From Synergistales bacterium (GTDB lineage: Bacteria; Synergistota; Synergistia; Synergistales; Aminiphilaceae): a stretch of 42,661 bases of DNA. A program made the position numbers and the translations under genes. The stretch is from assembly GCA_021736445.1 (NCBI GenBank), contig JAIPGA010000012.1:1-42661 (forward strand), written 5' to 3'. Below, piece after piece: positions 26,977-34,326 of this stretch. The notes beneath the pieces were generated by a model. The model was given only the letters and a program-made list of their open reading frames with translations. It searched no databases and was not told where the DNA came from. Every line of letters begins with the position of its first letter. Position 1 is the stretch's first letter.

Positions 26977-27084
26977 GTCAACCTTCCCCCCTCCAAAAAA
27001 TGGGCTTCGGTAGAGACACGGCCACTTTTCCGCCGGGGGGCCTGGAACCGCGACGGCCTGCGGGGCAAAGAATGCCCGCGATGC

Positions 27085-27114
27085 TTGACACAACAAGCTT
27101 CATGCCGTTATAGT
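27085..27114 (+). promoter_or_regulatory. Promoter of tRNA-Arg(CCT)
   Basis: TTGACA (27085-27090), an 18-base spacer and TATAGT (27109-27114) lie 13 bases before the mature 5' end of the tRNA. The -35 is a perfect consensus match, as expected for a stable RNA promoter. Confidence 0.75.
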
Positions 27115-27127
27115 ACCCATGCCAAAC

Positions 27128-27204
27128 GGGCCCGTAGCTCAGCAGGATAGAGCGACGGCCTCCTAAGCCGTAGGTCAGGCGTTCGAATCGCCTCGGGCCC
27201 GCCA
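27128..27204 (+). tRNA. tRNA-Arg(CCT)
   Basis: The acceptor stem GGGCCCG (27128-27134) pairs with CGGGCCC (27194-27200), followed by discriminator G and an encoded CCA. The anticodon stem ACGGC/GCCGT encloses the loop CTCCTAA, giving anticodon CCT for AGG codons. The T-loop TTCGAAT is standard. It stands alone, with its own promoter and terminator. Confidence 0.96.
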
Positions 27205-27223
27205 ATAGTGGGAGAAAAGACAT

Positions 27224-27269
27224 GAGGCTGAGATCGCGATCCAAGCGTACCTCGGCCTCTTCCGTTTTT
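27224..27269 (+). terminator. Intrinsic terminator after tRNA-Arg(CCT)
   Basis: GAGGCTGAG (27224-27232) pairs with CTCGGCCTC (27251-27259) with one G-U pair; an 18-base loop lies between and TTCCGTTTTTC follows. The position 20 bases after the CCA end fits a tRNA terminator. Confidence 0.6.
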
Positions 27270-27304
27270 CAATAAAAGCACAATACCATGTTAGCAGAAA
27301 GCGT

Positions 27305-27832
27305 GTGATTGAGGTGCCGTTCGTCAGAGCAAGGAACCTTGCTGTTATTGCGGTTGCGTTGAGCGTCCTCATTCTTGTTCTAGCTCCCGTTCCGATGCTT
27401 TCCATCGGCACACCTGACGGGAAGCTCTTCTTCCGGCGCCCCATCGCACCGGGACAGTCGATTGTACTCCGGTACATCCATTCCGTACAAAGGACACCAG
27501 TGGAGGACGAATACAAGGTGACCGGCGGCACCCTGTGGCAGTGGGAAGAACGGGTTGTCTCCCATAACGCCGGATTGCCCGTCGAGGCCTCTCCTCAGGG
27601 AACATTTCTACAAACCGATGAATGGATGATCTTCAGAGGGGGAGGAAACACGTTTTCACCCTTGTACTATAGAGTTGGAAATGAGAAACTAGGACGAAAC
27701 AAACTTTTTGTACCGCCGTGTTGCGGATACGATCTTTACCAGCGCATTCCAAATGTGCTCCTTCGGATCGACGTAGGGTATCAGGTATTCCCCTGGGCAA
27801 GAACGCAGAACTTGTTCGAAGCAGCCCAATAA
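27305..27832 (+). CDS. DUF1850 domain protein associated with a TRAP transporter
   Basis: The 175-residue protein has an N-terminal hydrophobic segment (residues 11-28, a signal anchor or signal peptide) followed by a DUF1850 domain. Its pattern includes LRYIHSVQRTPVEDEYKV, then WEERVVSHNAGLPVEA and a C-terminal LRIDVGY. DUF1850 genes are regularly found beside fused TRAP permeases of the TAXI type, and the next gene is exactly that. The function is unknown; a periplasmic accessory role is inferred from position. The GTG start at 27305 has no strong ribosome binding site; GTG 27314 is an alternative. Confidence 0.8.
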   Translation: MIEVPFVRARNLAVIAVALSVLILVLAPVPMLSIGTPDGKLFFRRPIAPGQSIVLRYIHSVQRTPVEDEYKVTGGTLWQWEERVVSHNAGLPVEASPQGTFLQTDEWMIFRGGGNTFSPLYYRVGNEKLGRNKLFVPPCCGYDLYQRIPNVLLRIDVGYQVFPWARTQNLFEAAQ

Positions 27833-27944
27833 AATGGCTTTCGCTTCTCTCGAAAAGACAGGAACGCTTTGTGAAGGGTATCATCCCCGCTTTCAGAGAA
27901 AGCGTACAGGATAGATAGCTTTATACAGAATGGAGTGAGGTTGC

Positions 27945-29921
27945 GTGTCGGACAGCACGGAAAAATACGATGCAAATGGGGTTCTCCACGAACAGGGAGA
28001 GGATCAGATTGACCTCGACGAATTGCGTCGTCAATTTGACACTGAGGCGCGATACCGGTTGTTGGGTGGGTGGCAAGCATGGTTGATCACCATACTGTGT
28101 GTTGTCCTGGCCGGATTCCATCTCTACACAGCCGGTTTTGGTCTGTATCCCGCAAAGATCCAACGCTCGTTCCATATAGGCATGATTCTGATGCTCGTCT
28201 TTCTTTTGTATCCCGGATTCAAAAAATCAAACTCGGCAAAAATACCATGGTATGACTTCGTACTTGCGGCAATCGCTTCTCTTGCCTTTTTCTATCATGT
28301 CTTCTTTTATCAAGAACTCAATATGCGCCCCGGTCTGCCGACTACAGCCGATATTGTTGTGGGCTTCGTGGCCATCGCCATGTTACTTGAGGGAACCAGA
28401 CGGGTGTCAAACCCGGTCCTTCCTGTGATCGGCATCCTGTTCATCCTCTACTGCTACTACGGACGCTATTTCCCGGCTCTCTTCGCACATCGAGGATACA
28501 ATACGCTCCGCATTATCAACCACATGTACCTGGGAACGGAAGGTGTCCTCGGAACACCGCTACAGGTGTCGGCAACCTTCGTGTTCATGTTCATCACCTT
28601 CGGGACATTTCTGGAACAGACAGGGATGGGCCGCTTTATCATCGACCTTTCCATGGCGCTGGCCGGCCACTCAACAGGAGGCCCGGCAAAGGTGGCCGTC
28701 ATCAGCTCCGGTTTTATGGGTTCCATCTCGGGCTCTTCTGTGGCGAATGTCTGCACAACGGGTATGTTCACGATTCCACTCATGAAAAGTGTGGGCTACC
28801 GTCCCCACTTTGCGGGGGCGGTCGAAGCCGTGGCATCCACAGGAGGGCAGATCATGCCGCCGATCATGGGAGCGGCGGCGTTCATCATGGCCTCCATGAT
28901 GGAGGTTCCCTATCTGCAGGTCGCGGCGGCAGCCATTATTCCCGCCTTTCTGTACTATTTCGCCGTCATCGTACAGGTACACCTTGAAGCAACGCGACTG
29001 GGGCTGCGGGGCCTTCCCCGGGAACAGCTGCCGAAGTTTGGTCCGCTGCTGAAAGAGCGGGGACACCTCTTGATTCCCGTTATCGCGATCGTCTACTTCC
29101 TCGTCACCGGACTCACCCCGCTGAAAGCGGCCTTCAACGGCATATTGATCACCGTAGCCATCTCCATGCTGCGCGCTGACACCCGTCTGACCCCCAAGAA
29201 ACTCCTCATCGCACTGGAGCAGGGAGCCAGGAACGCTCTGGGGGTCGCCTGCGCCTGCGGCACGGTCGGTATTATTGTGGGTACCGCAACACTCACGGGT
29301 CTGGGACTCGCGCTGGCCAATGCTATCGTTCAGATCTCCGGCGGTTTGATGCTCCCCACGCTGATGCTCACCATGGTCGCCTGCATACTGCTCGGCGCAG
29401 GTCTGCCCACCACGGCAAACTTCATTGTCACCAGTACCATGGCGGCTCCGGCACTCTTCAAGCTCGGCGTCCCGCCCATGGCGGCCTATATGTTTGTCCT
29501 GTATTTCGGCATCGCCGCGGACCTGAGTCCTCCTGTCGCACTGGCGGCCTACGCAGGTGCGGGCATTGCGGGTGATGATCCGATGAAAACGGGGATAACG
29601 GCGGTAAAGCTGGCTCTCGCCGGATTCCTGATCCCATACATCTATGTCTTCAATCCTATGCTCGTTCTGGTGGACGTCGAGCCTGTCCGTTTTGCCGTTG
29701 CCCTGATAACCGCCTTAGTCGGAGTGTTCCTCCTGGGTATGAGCACCATCGGGTTCTACAAGGTTCATGTCCCCTACTGGCTGCGGGGTATCGCGATGGC
29801 AGGAGCCCTCTCTCTTCTCATCCCCGGCTGGATGAGCGATATCGGTGGGCTTTCCGTCCTGGTCATCGTTCATTTCGTCCAAACACTACGTGCAAAGCGG
29901 GCGAAGCCGACAACGGGATAA
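27945..29921 (+). CDS. TRAP transporter permease, fused 4TM/12TM (DctQ-DctM type)
   Basis: The 658-residue membrane protein has a soluble N terminus of about 40 residues, a small-subunit-like 4TM part (about residues 45-170) and a large-subunit (DctM) part with repeated hydrophobic segments. Signature stretches include ISGSSVANVCTTGMFTIPLM, ASTGGQIMPPIMGAAAFIMA and LGAGLPTTANFIVTSTMAAP. Fused permeases of this kind work with TAXI-family substrate-binding proteins in sodium-driven uptake of organic acids or amino acids such as glutamate. No such binding protein is encoded next to it here. The GTG at 27945 has GGAGTGAGG (27931-27939) upstream. Confidence 0.92.
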   Translation: MSDSTEKYDANGVLHEQGEDQIDLDELRRQFDTEARYRLLGGWQAWLITILCVVLAGFHLYTAGFGLYPAKIQRSFHIGMILMLVFLLYPGFKKSNSAKIPWYDFVLAAIASLAFFYHVFFYQELNMRPGLPTTADIVVGFVAIAMLLEGTRRVSNPVLPVIGILFILYCYYGRYFPALFAHRGYNTLRIINHMYLGTEGVLGTPLQVSATFVFMFITFGTFLEQTGMGRFIIDLSMALAGHSTGGPAKVAVISSGFMGSISGSSVANVCTTGMFTIPLMKSVGYRPHFAGAVEAVASTGGQIMPPIMGAAAFIMASMMEVPYLQVAAAAIIPAFLYYFAVIVQVHLEATRLGLRGLPREQLPKFGPLLKERGHLLIPVIAIVYFLVTGLTPLKAAFNGILITVAISMLRADTRLTPKKLLIALEQGARNALGVACACGTVGIIVGTATLTGLGLALANAIVQISGGLMLPTLMLTMVACILLGAGLPTTANFIVTSTMAAPALFKLGVPPMAAYMFVLYFGIAADLSPPVALAAYAGAGIAGDDPMKTGITAVKLALAGFLIPYIYVFNPMLVLVDVEPVRFAVALITALVGVFLLGMSTIGFYKVHVPYWLRGIAMAGALSLLIPGWMSDIGGLSVLVIVHFVQTLRAKRAKPTTG

Positions 29922-30003
29922 CTGCGCACAGATCGCGCAGCCGCAAGAAGCACGGCAAAGGCTCGATGAGTGACATCGTCTGTCAAGAAACCAACGCTTC
30001 CAT

Positions 30004-30032
30004 GCCGTCCCCTCTGCTCCTGAGGGGACGGC
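30004..30032 (+). terminator. Perfect stem-loop between the TRAP permease and ileS
   Basis: GCCGTCCCCTC (30004-30014) pairs with GAGGGGACGGC (30022-30032) around a seven-base loop. No T tract follows. It ends 26 bases before the ileS start and just before its ribosome binding site, so it is either a weak terminator of the transporter transcript or a structure in the ileS leader. No T-box elements were recognised around it. Confidence 0.5.
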
Positions 30033-30058
30033 TAACCGTAATCTGAGGGGGACTTGTA

Positions 30059-32863
30059 GTGGCTCAAGATTTCAAAAAAACGTTAAATCTCCCCAAAACA
30101 AAATTTCCTATGCGTGCAAACCTCGCTAAAAGAGAGCCGGATTTTTTGAGTTTTTGGGAAAACGAAGATATATACAACAAGCTGAGAGAAAAAAACACGA
30201 ACAACGAAACCTTCATACTGCATGATGGTCCGCCCTACGCCAACGGAAACATTCATATTGGCACAGCCTTTAACAAAATATTGAAGGATTTCATACCTAA
30301 ATACAAGTGGATGCGCGGATACTACGCTCCCTATGTCCCAGGCTGGGACACACACGGGTTGCCCATTGAACTCCGTGTGTTACGGGAGAAAGGCATCACC
30401 AAAGAGGAAATCCCCGGGGCAACCCTCCGCTCCCAGTGCCAGGCCTATGCGGAGAAATACATCGATGTACAGCGCGAGGAATTCAAACGCCTTGGGGTGC
30501 TTGGCGAGTGGGGGAATCCCTACCTCACCTTCCGTCCGGAATACGAAGCGACCCAGCTGGAAGCATTCAGCGATATGGCGGAAAAAGAGCTCATCTACAA
30601 AGGTTTGAAATCCGTCTATTGGTGCACCGATTGCCAGACGGCGCTCGCTGCGGCAGAGATAGAATACGAAGACGAGTCGTCCACCTCGATCTATGTAGCC
30701 TACCCCCTTCTGGATATCTCGGATCGGTTTCCTTCGCTGGCCGGCAAGGAGGTATCGGTACTCATCTGGACAACAACAACCTGGACGCTTCCAGCAAGCC
30801 AGGCTGTTGCGATACATCCTGCCCTCACCTATGGCTTCTTCCCCACAGAGGACGGGCACATCTATCTCTTCGCCAAGGAACTCCAGGGAAAAATGGAGCG
30901 GATCTCCGGACTGGAGTTCGGCCAGCCTCTGCTCACGGTCAAGGGGAAAGAACTCGAGCTGGCCATGACAAGACATCCCTTTTACGACGACAGGGAGCTT
31001 CCCATCGTTCTGGCCGATTATGTCCAGCTTGATCAGGGAACAGGCTGTGTCCACACCGCGCCAGGTCACGGTGTGGAAGACTTCGAGACAGGCATGCGCT
31101 ACAACCTGGTAGTAGCGAATCCCGTTGATTCGAAAGGGGTATTCCTCCCCGATACGCCACTGGTTGGCGGCAAGGATCTCTCCGATGGCGCCGAGGTCAT
31201 CCTCGATGAACTCAGGACAAGAAACCGTCTTCTGGGAACAGAAAGGATTGTCCATTCCTATCCACACTGCTGGCGTTGCAAACAGCCGGTGATCTTCAGA
31301 GCCACCGAACAGTGGTTCGTCTCGGTGGCGCAATTCCGGAAGCAGGCGCTGCAACAGATCGACAACGTACAGTGGGTCCCGCACTGGGGACAGGACCGTA
31401 TCATGAACATGGTCCGGGACCGGTCCGACTGGTGTATCAGCAGACAGCGTGTCTGGGGTGTCCCGATCCCCGCGTTCTACTGTTCCGACTGTGGCGGATT
31501 GGTGTTGACGCCAGACCGGATCAGACGTGTGGCGGACAGGGTACGCAAAGAAGGCAGCAATATCTGGTGGGAGTTGAGTCCCCGGGATCTGCTGGGCGAC
31601 CTGGCCAGCTGTCCGGCCTGCGGGTCCACGAAGCTGAGAAAGGACACGGACATCATGGATGTCTGGTTCGATTCGGGCGTCAGTCACCTCTCGGTACTGG
31701 AGAACTGGCCCGACCTCTCCTGGCCGGCTGATATGTATCTGGAAGGGAGCGACCAGCATAGAGGCTGGTTCCAGACCTCCCTCCTCACCTCCGTAGCGAT
31801 TCGGGGAAGGGCACCCTACAGAAGCGTTCTCACCCACGGCTTCATCGTGGACGGTGAAGGACGGAAGATGTCAAAATCCCTGGGCAACGTCATCGCCCCC
31901 CAGGAGATCATCCAGAAATACGGCGCCGATATCCTGAGGCTATGGGTTGCGTCCACGGATTATCGCAATGATGTCCGGATCTCGGACAGCATCGTCAAAA
32001 ACCTCGTCGAGTCCTACCGTCGTATCAGGAATACCGCGCGCTTTATGTTGGGGAACCTTCGCGGCTTCTCCCCCTCGGATATCCTTCCCTACAAAGAGCT
32101 GACGGAGATCGACCAATGGATTCTCTCCAAGTTGCAACGCGTCATCAGCAAGAGCACACAGAGCTTCGACCGTTACGAGTTCCATGTGCCCACCTTTATC
32201 ATCCATCAGTTCTGTGTCAACGAAATCAGCTCCCTGTTACTGGATACCGGAAAGGACAGGCTCTACTGCGAGCACCCCTCCAACACCCGGAGGCGGAGTG
32301 CTCAGACGGTGATGTGGTATCTGCTGGACGCCCTGACACGGATGCTGGCCCCGGTGTTGAGCTTCACCGCCGAAGAAATCTGGCAGTATCTCCGCAAAAT
32401 CGATCCGACTATGCAGGAAAGTGTCCTTCTGGCGGATTGGCCCACTATCTGGGAACAGGCGGATGACCGAGCACTTGAAGAAGAATGGGAAACACTGCTT
32501 TCCTATCGAGGAGCGGTGAGCAGAGCACTGGAGCAAGCGAGAAGCCGGGAAATCATCGGACATCCCCTCGAATCGAGGATTACCATCGACGGCGATGGAA
32601 AAACAATGACATCCATGCAGAGGCGGGAACCCAGCTTCTGGGAAGAGCTGTGCATCGTTTCCCAGATGGCGTTTGCGCCCCCCGCCGCATCAATGGAAAG
32701 GTTTGAAGACGAACAGACAGGCCTGATCATCGGTATTGGCCCGGCAAAAGGCGAAAAGTGCCCCCGTTGCTGGCGATTTACCGAACAGGCCTCGGCGGAT
32801 GGACTCTGCCCGAGATGTGCCGAAGTCATGGAGAGGCTCTCTTCGGAAGAACGGCTCGACTGA
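30059..32863 (+). CDS. ileS: Isoleucyl-tRNA synthetase
   Basis: The 934-residue class I synthetase charges tRNA-Ile. The HIGH-box region reads PYANGNIHIGTAFNKILKD with H66-I-G-T69 in place of HIGH; the KMSKS loop is intact (K603-M-S-K-S607). The CP1 editing domain (WTTTTWTLPASQAVAIHP, GTGCVHTAPGHGVEDFE), the tryptophan-rich anticodon domain and a C-terminal zinc finger (CPRCWRF, CPRC) are all visible. The size and zinc finger fit the bacterial, mupirocin-sensitive type. The GTG at 30059 has GAGGGGG (30045-30051) upstream. A promoter for the next gene begins just after its stop. Confidence 0.97.
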   Translation: MAQDFKKTLNLPKTKFPMRANLAKREPDFLSFWENEDIYNKLREKNTNNETFILHDGPPYANGNIHIGTAFNKILKDFIPKYKWMRGYYAPYVPGWDTHGLPIELRVLREKGITKEEIPGATLRSQCQAYAEKYIDVQREEFKRLGVLGEWGNPYLTFRPEYEATQLEAFSDMAEKELIYKGLKSVYWCTDCQTALAAAEIEYEDESSTSIYVAYPLLDISDRFPSLAGKEVSVLIWTTTTWTLPASQAVAIHPALTYGFFPTEDGHIYLFAKELQGKMERISGLEFGQPLLTVKGKELELAMTRHPFYDDRELPIVLADYVQLDQGTGCVHTAPGHGVEDFETGMRYNLVVANPVDSKGVFLPDTPLVGGKDLSDGAEVILDELRTRNRLLGTERIVHSYPHCWRCKQPVIFRATEQWFVSVAQFRKQALQQIDNVQWVPHWGQDRIMNMVRDRSDWCISRQRVWGVPIPAFYCSDCGGLVLTPDRIRRVADRVRKEGSNIWWELSPRDLLGDLASCPACGSTKLRKDTDIMDVWFDSGVSHLSVLENWPDLSWPADMYLEGSDQHRGWFQTSLLTSVAIRGRAPYRSVLTHGFIVDGEGRKMSKSLGNVIAPQEIIQKYGADILRLWVASTDYRNDVRISDSIVKNLVESYRRIRNTARFMLGNLRGFSPSDILPYKELTEIDQWILSKLQRVISKSTQSFDRYEFHVPTFIIHQFCVNEISSLLLDTGKDRLYCEHPSNTRRRSAQTVMWYLLDALTRMLAPVLSFTAEEIWQYLRKIDPTMQESVLLADWPTIWEQADDRALEEEWETLLSYRGAVSRALEQARSREIIGHPLESRITIDGDGKTMTSMQRREPSFWEELCIVSQMAFAPPAASMERFEDEQTGLIIGIGPAKGEKCPRCWRFTEQASADGLCPRCAEVMERLSSEERLD

Positions 32864-32875
32864 GTGACAAACCGC

Positions 32876-32903
32876 TTGGTACAACGATATCCTGACGTAT
32901 AAT
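32876..32903 (+). promoter_or_regulatory. Promoter of the DksA/TraR-type gene
   Basis: TTGGTA (32876-32881), a 16-base spacer and a consensus TATAAT (32898-32903) lie between ileS and the zinc-finger gene. The predicted start near 32910 falls within the palindrome at 32901-32928, which overlaps the last bases of the -10 box. Confidence 0.65.
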
Positions 32904-32928
32904 GGGTACGGTGCATACCGTACCCATT
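32901..32928. repeat. Perfect 12-bp inverted repeat over the transcription start
   Basis: AATGGGTACGGT (32901-32912) and ACCGTACCCATT (32917-32928) are exact inverted copies around GCAT. The position over the -10 box and start point suits a repressor operator. As RNA it would form a 12-bp hairpin at the 5' end of the message; as an ileS terminator it lacks a T tract. Confidence 0.75.
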
Positions 32929-32956
32929 AGCAGTTTGAGAGGAGGGCGTTCCTCGA

Positions 32957-33319
32957 ATGGACTATGAAGCTCTGAAACAACGGCTGCAGCATGCGCATGC
33001 GCACAATCACGGACTTTTGCAGCAAATTGAAGAGCAGGTGGCAGCGGATGACACAGGGGATCCCCCCTTTCTTGATTCCGAACATCTTGGAGAGGGTGCC
33101 TCCTACCTGGCCAGCAGGGAAAGCGATATAGGTAATGTCGCCACACTCAGGCACGTACTCCGCGAAATCGAACACGCCCTCCATAAGATTGCTCACAAAC
33201 CGGGTGAGGTTGGATACTGTGAAATCTGCCGCAAGGAGATCAGTGAAGAGCGGCTGAGGGTAAAGCCGTGGGCCCGTTACTGCAGCTCCTGCCGGAGCAA
33301 ACGGGAGCAGAGGAGGTAG
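32957..33319 (+). CDS. DksA/TraR family C4 zinc-finger protein
   Basis: The 120-residue protein has an N-terminal helical region and the C4 zinc finger C88-x2-C91 ... C109-x2-C112 of the DksA/TraR family (YCEICRKEISEERLRVKPWARYCSSC). The middle stretch RESDIGNVATLRHVLREIEHALHKI resembles the YteA-type proteins of Gram-positive bacteria more than E. coli DksA. Family members bind RNA polymerase through the secondary channel and adjust promoter choice, often with ppGpp; whether this short form does so is unknown. The ATG at 32957 follows GGAGGG (32941-32946). It has its own promoter and palindrome. Confidence 0.85.
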   Translation: MDYEALKQRLQHAHAHNHGLLQQIEEQVAADDTGDPPFLDSEHLGEGASYLASRESDIGNVATLRHVLREIEHALHKIAHKPGEVGYCEICRKEISEERLRVKPWARYCSSCRSKREQRR

Positions 33320-33351
33320 ATCCTACGACGTTCGTTGGAAAAGACAGCTCT

Positions 33352-34326
33352 GTGCTGAATACAAACGAAAGAGAAAGCGGTTTCGATTCTACCGGAAGAT
33401 CGGAACAGGAGGCTCAGGACTTTGAGCAAATCGGCCTCACTGTGGGTCGAAAGGATAAGACAAAACGACTGGATGTGGTCGTTGCAGAGAAGCTGGAGAT
33501 CTCGCGTTCCCGTGCCGGCCGGCTCATCCGAAACGGGAATGTACACACCAGCCCTGCGTTTCCAGTCAAGCCCTCACTGAAATGCCCCTCTGGAACCCGG
33601 GTTACCGTCGAGTTCCCCCTCCTGTCCGAATTCCAGCTGGAAGCAGAAGAGGTCCCCTTTCAGGTTGTCTATGAAGACGAAGACTGTGTCGTTGTGGACA
33701 AACCGGCCGGTGTTGTCGTCCATCCGGCCCCAGGAAACTGGCATGGAACGCTGGTACAGGGGCTGCTCCATCGTTTCCCGGATCTAAAAGACTGGGGCAA
33801 TCTGCGACGGCCCGGTCTGGTGCACCGACTCGATGCCGGAACCTCAGGTCTTCTGGTCATCGCGCGGAATCAGTACGCCCAGGAGGAGCTGGGACAGGCC
33901 TTTCGGCTCCGCCAGGTGGAAAAGCACTATCTCGCTCTGGCGTGGAAGCGTGTGCAGTGGAGGGAAAAAACAGTGGCCCTTCCCTTGGGACGGGACCCGC
34001 ACAACCGTATCAGGATGACGGTCATTTCCTCGGGAAAGGCCGCAAAAACAGGATTCCAGCTATTGCGCTATGCCGGGAAAACCTCCCTGCTGCAATGCAG
34101 GCTCCATACCGGACGCACCCATCAGATCCGTGTGCATTGTGCGGCACAGGGACACCCTCTTGTGGGGGACAGACTGTACGGACCGGAGTTCCCACGGCTT
34201 CTAGATTTTGAAAGGCTTTTTCTGCATGCATGGAAACTTGGGTTCCGCCACCCTCGAACCAATCGCTTCCTCCAATTCAGATCGCCCCTCCCTCCGGAGC
34301 TGATTGAGCGTCTTCAAGCATTTTGA
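33352..34326 (+). CDS. Large-subunit pseudouridine synthase, RluD family
   Basis: About 324 residues: an S4 RNA-binding domain (KRLDVVVAEKLEISRSRAGRLIRNGNV) followed by the RluA/RluD catalytic domain with VVDKPAGVVVHPA and the active-site motif HRLDAGTSGLL (catalytic D161), then LHTGRTHQIRVHCA. It should modify uridines in 23S rRNA. The start is uncertain: AGGAGGT at 33311-33317 has no ATG, GTG or TTG in frame at usual distance. GTG 33352 is the first canonical start after dksA and is used here; GTG 33442 would just spare the S4 domain. It overlaps rqcH tail to tail by 50 bases. Confidence 0.9.
   Translation: MLNTNERESGFDSTGRSEQEAQDFEQIGLTVGRKDKTKRLDVVVAEKLEISRSRAGRLIRNGNVHTSPAFPVKPSLKCPSGTRVTVEFPLLSEFQLEAEEVPFQVVYEDEDCVVVDKPAGVVVHPAPGNWHGTLVQGLLHRFPDLKDWGNLRRPGLVHRLDAGTSGLLVIARNQYAQEELGQAFRLRQVEKHYLALAWKRVQWREKTVALPLGRDPHNRIRMTVISSGKAAKTGFQLLRYAGKTSLLQCRLHTGRTHQIRVHCAAQGHPLVGDRLYGPEFPRLLDFERLFLHAWKLGFRHPRTNRFLQFRSPLPPELIERLQAF

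Noticed and set aside
29922-30058. T-box riboswitch ahead of ileS
   Set aside because: I looked for the specifier hairpin and the T-box antiterminator sequence and saw neither; the gap is also too short for a full T-box.
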